DNA of 64,000 nt, from positions 124,001 through 188,000 of the forward strand of contig NZ_FXXL01000003.1 in the NCBI RefSeq assembly GCF_900184685.1, read 5' to 3'. Under the pieces are notes generated by a model. It saw nothing but the letters and a program-made list of their open reading frames with translations, made no database searches and was not told where the DNA came from. The position numbers and the translations under genes were made by a program. The DNA is from Butyricimonas sp. Marseille-P3923 (GTDB lineage: Bacteria > Bacteroidota > Bacteroidia > Bacteroidales > Marinifilaceae). This document shows, in pieces, positions 63,630 to 64,000 of the stretch. Every line of letters starts with the position of its first letter. Position 1 is the stretch's first letter.

Positions 63630-63684
63630 TGGTGGTAAATTTGAAAATTTCACTCTCTTGTACCTTTTGAAATTTTTTCCACCA
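63630..63684 (-). repeat. 55-bp island palindrome, copy F
   Basis: Minus strand: begins TGGTGGAAAAAATT, GTACAA in place of TATATA at positions 22-27, then GAGAG, ends AAATTTACCACCA. It overlaps the last codons of the gene ending at 63650. Confidence 0.82.
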
Positions 63685-63994
63685 ACTCTGGTTTCATGGC
63701 GACAAGTCTATACGCCCCTCCGTTGGCGTTGGAAATCTTGAACTCGGGGTAATAATCTTCTATCGTTTTGTCGGTTAAAGTGAAATATACTTTCTCTAGT
63801 CCAGCTTTTACCCCGTACTCTTTAAAAGGAATACCGTGAGCCATGAATATCACTCTTAACCTCTCTCGAATGGTTTTACTCGGTATATAATCACCATTAT
63901 TCATTTCTTGCTCGAACGCCTTGAATATATCATGTACAACATCGGGAGAGAAACGTCGCTCTTCGGCTTTTTGCTCGTGGAACGCTTTCATCAT
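63650..63994 (-). CDS. C-terminal part of an uncharacterised island protein
   Basis: 114 residues are visible from an ATG at 63994, but the frame is still open to the right window edge, so the gene may extend beyond it. A winged-helix-like block (IPSKTIRERLRVIFMAHGIP ... KEYGV) is followed by NANGGAYRLVAMKPELVEKI. It resembles the C-terminal part of mobile-element primase or VirE-type proteins only loosely. Its last 11 codons and stop overlap palindrome copy F. Confidence 0.55.
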   Translation of the reverse strand: MMKAFHEQKAEERRFSPDVVHDIFKAFEQEMNNGDYIPSKTIRERLRVIFMAHGIPFKEYGVKAGLEKVYFTLTDKTIEDYYPEFKISNANGGAYRLVAMKPELVEKISKGTRE

Positions 63995-64000
63995 TTTATC

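Noticed and set aside
55334-63684. CRISPR array made of the 55-bp repeats
   Set aside because: Spacing is kilobases with genes between, units are palindromic and diverged, and there are no cas genes.
55334-63684. True integron attC sites
   Set aside because: Ends are TGGTGG/CCACCA, not RYYYAAC/GTTRRRY, and no IntI is visible; kept only as an analogy.

Overview
The window looks like a chromosomal segment of a gut Bacteroidales, most like the Odoribacter/Butyricimonas group. That genus-level placement is an inference. The evidence is two SusC/SusD pairs, many TAnnTTTG -7 boxes with a TTTG-like -33 box about 19-20 bases upstream, few strong Shine-Dalgarno sites, and ribD-ribE-ribBA-ribH behind an FMN riboswitch.

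Layout. (1) 1-~11,400: the integrase end of a CTnDOT/CTnERL-type conjugative transposon, GC-richer than its surroundings. It reads leftwards: intDOT-like integrase, RhuM-like protein, small helix-turn-helix genes, Xis2c/Xis2d-like excision factors, a DUF3945 protein (orf3), topoisomerase III (exc), DUF1896, and a methylase/helicase running off the left edge. Its chromosomal junction probably lies at about 11,396-11,405, on the -7 box of the next gene. (2) 11,430-23,388: an ECF sigma/FecR-controlled SusC-SusD operon with DUF4843 and PKD-like lipoproteins and a large secreted zinc metalloprotease, probably a peptide or glycopeptide capture system. (3) 23,481-32,693: GH29 alpha-fucosidase, YggL, PepO, a tightly overlapping DUF169/membrane/ABC/MutS-like operon, and an Rpn-type nuclease with a repeat-rich tail. 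(4) 32,711-46,430: housekeeping: riboflavin operon, YidC, CTP synthase with a structured leader, DUF349 protein, acyltransferase, glycosyltransferase, an ECF sigma/membrane/Spy-like trio, tRNA-Ser and tRNA-Pro. (5) 46,500-53,057: a second SusC-SusD operon on the minus strand with a fasciclin lipoprotein and no neighbouring sigma/anti-sigma pair. (6) 53,100-64,000: an AT-rich accessory island. It holds two XRE regulators flanking a probable new small RNA, IS and integrase remnants next to a broken tRNA-Met-like gene, tandem DUF4595 lipoproteins, DUF3871, a RadC-like protein without its metal-binding histidines, a Fic protein, and an OLD-type ATPase/TOPRIM nuclease.

The most striking unexplained signal is in region 6: six copies of a 55-57 bp imperfect palindrome (arms TGGTGGAAAATT / AATTTTCCACCA, TATATA at positions 22-27 in most copies). 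They sit only in the gaps between small gene modules of the island. Their spacing resembles a cassette array, although no recombinase for them is visible here.
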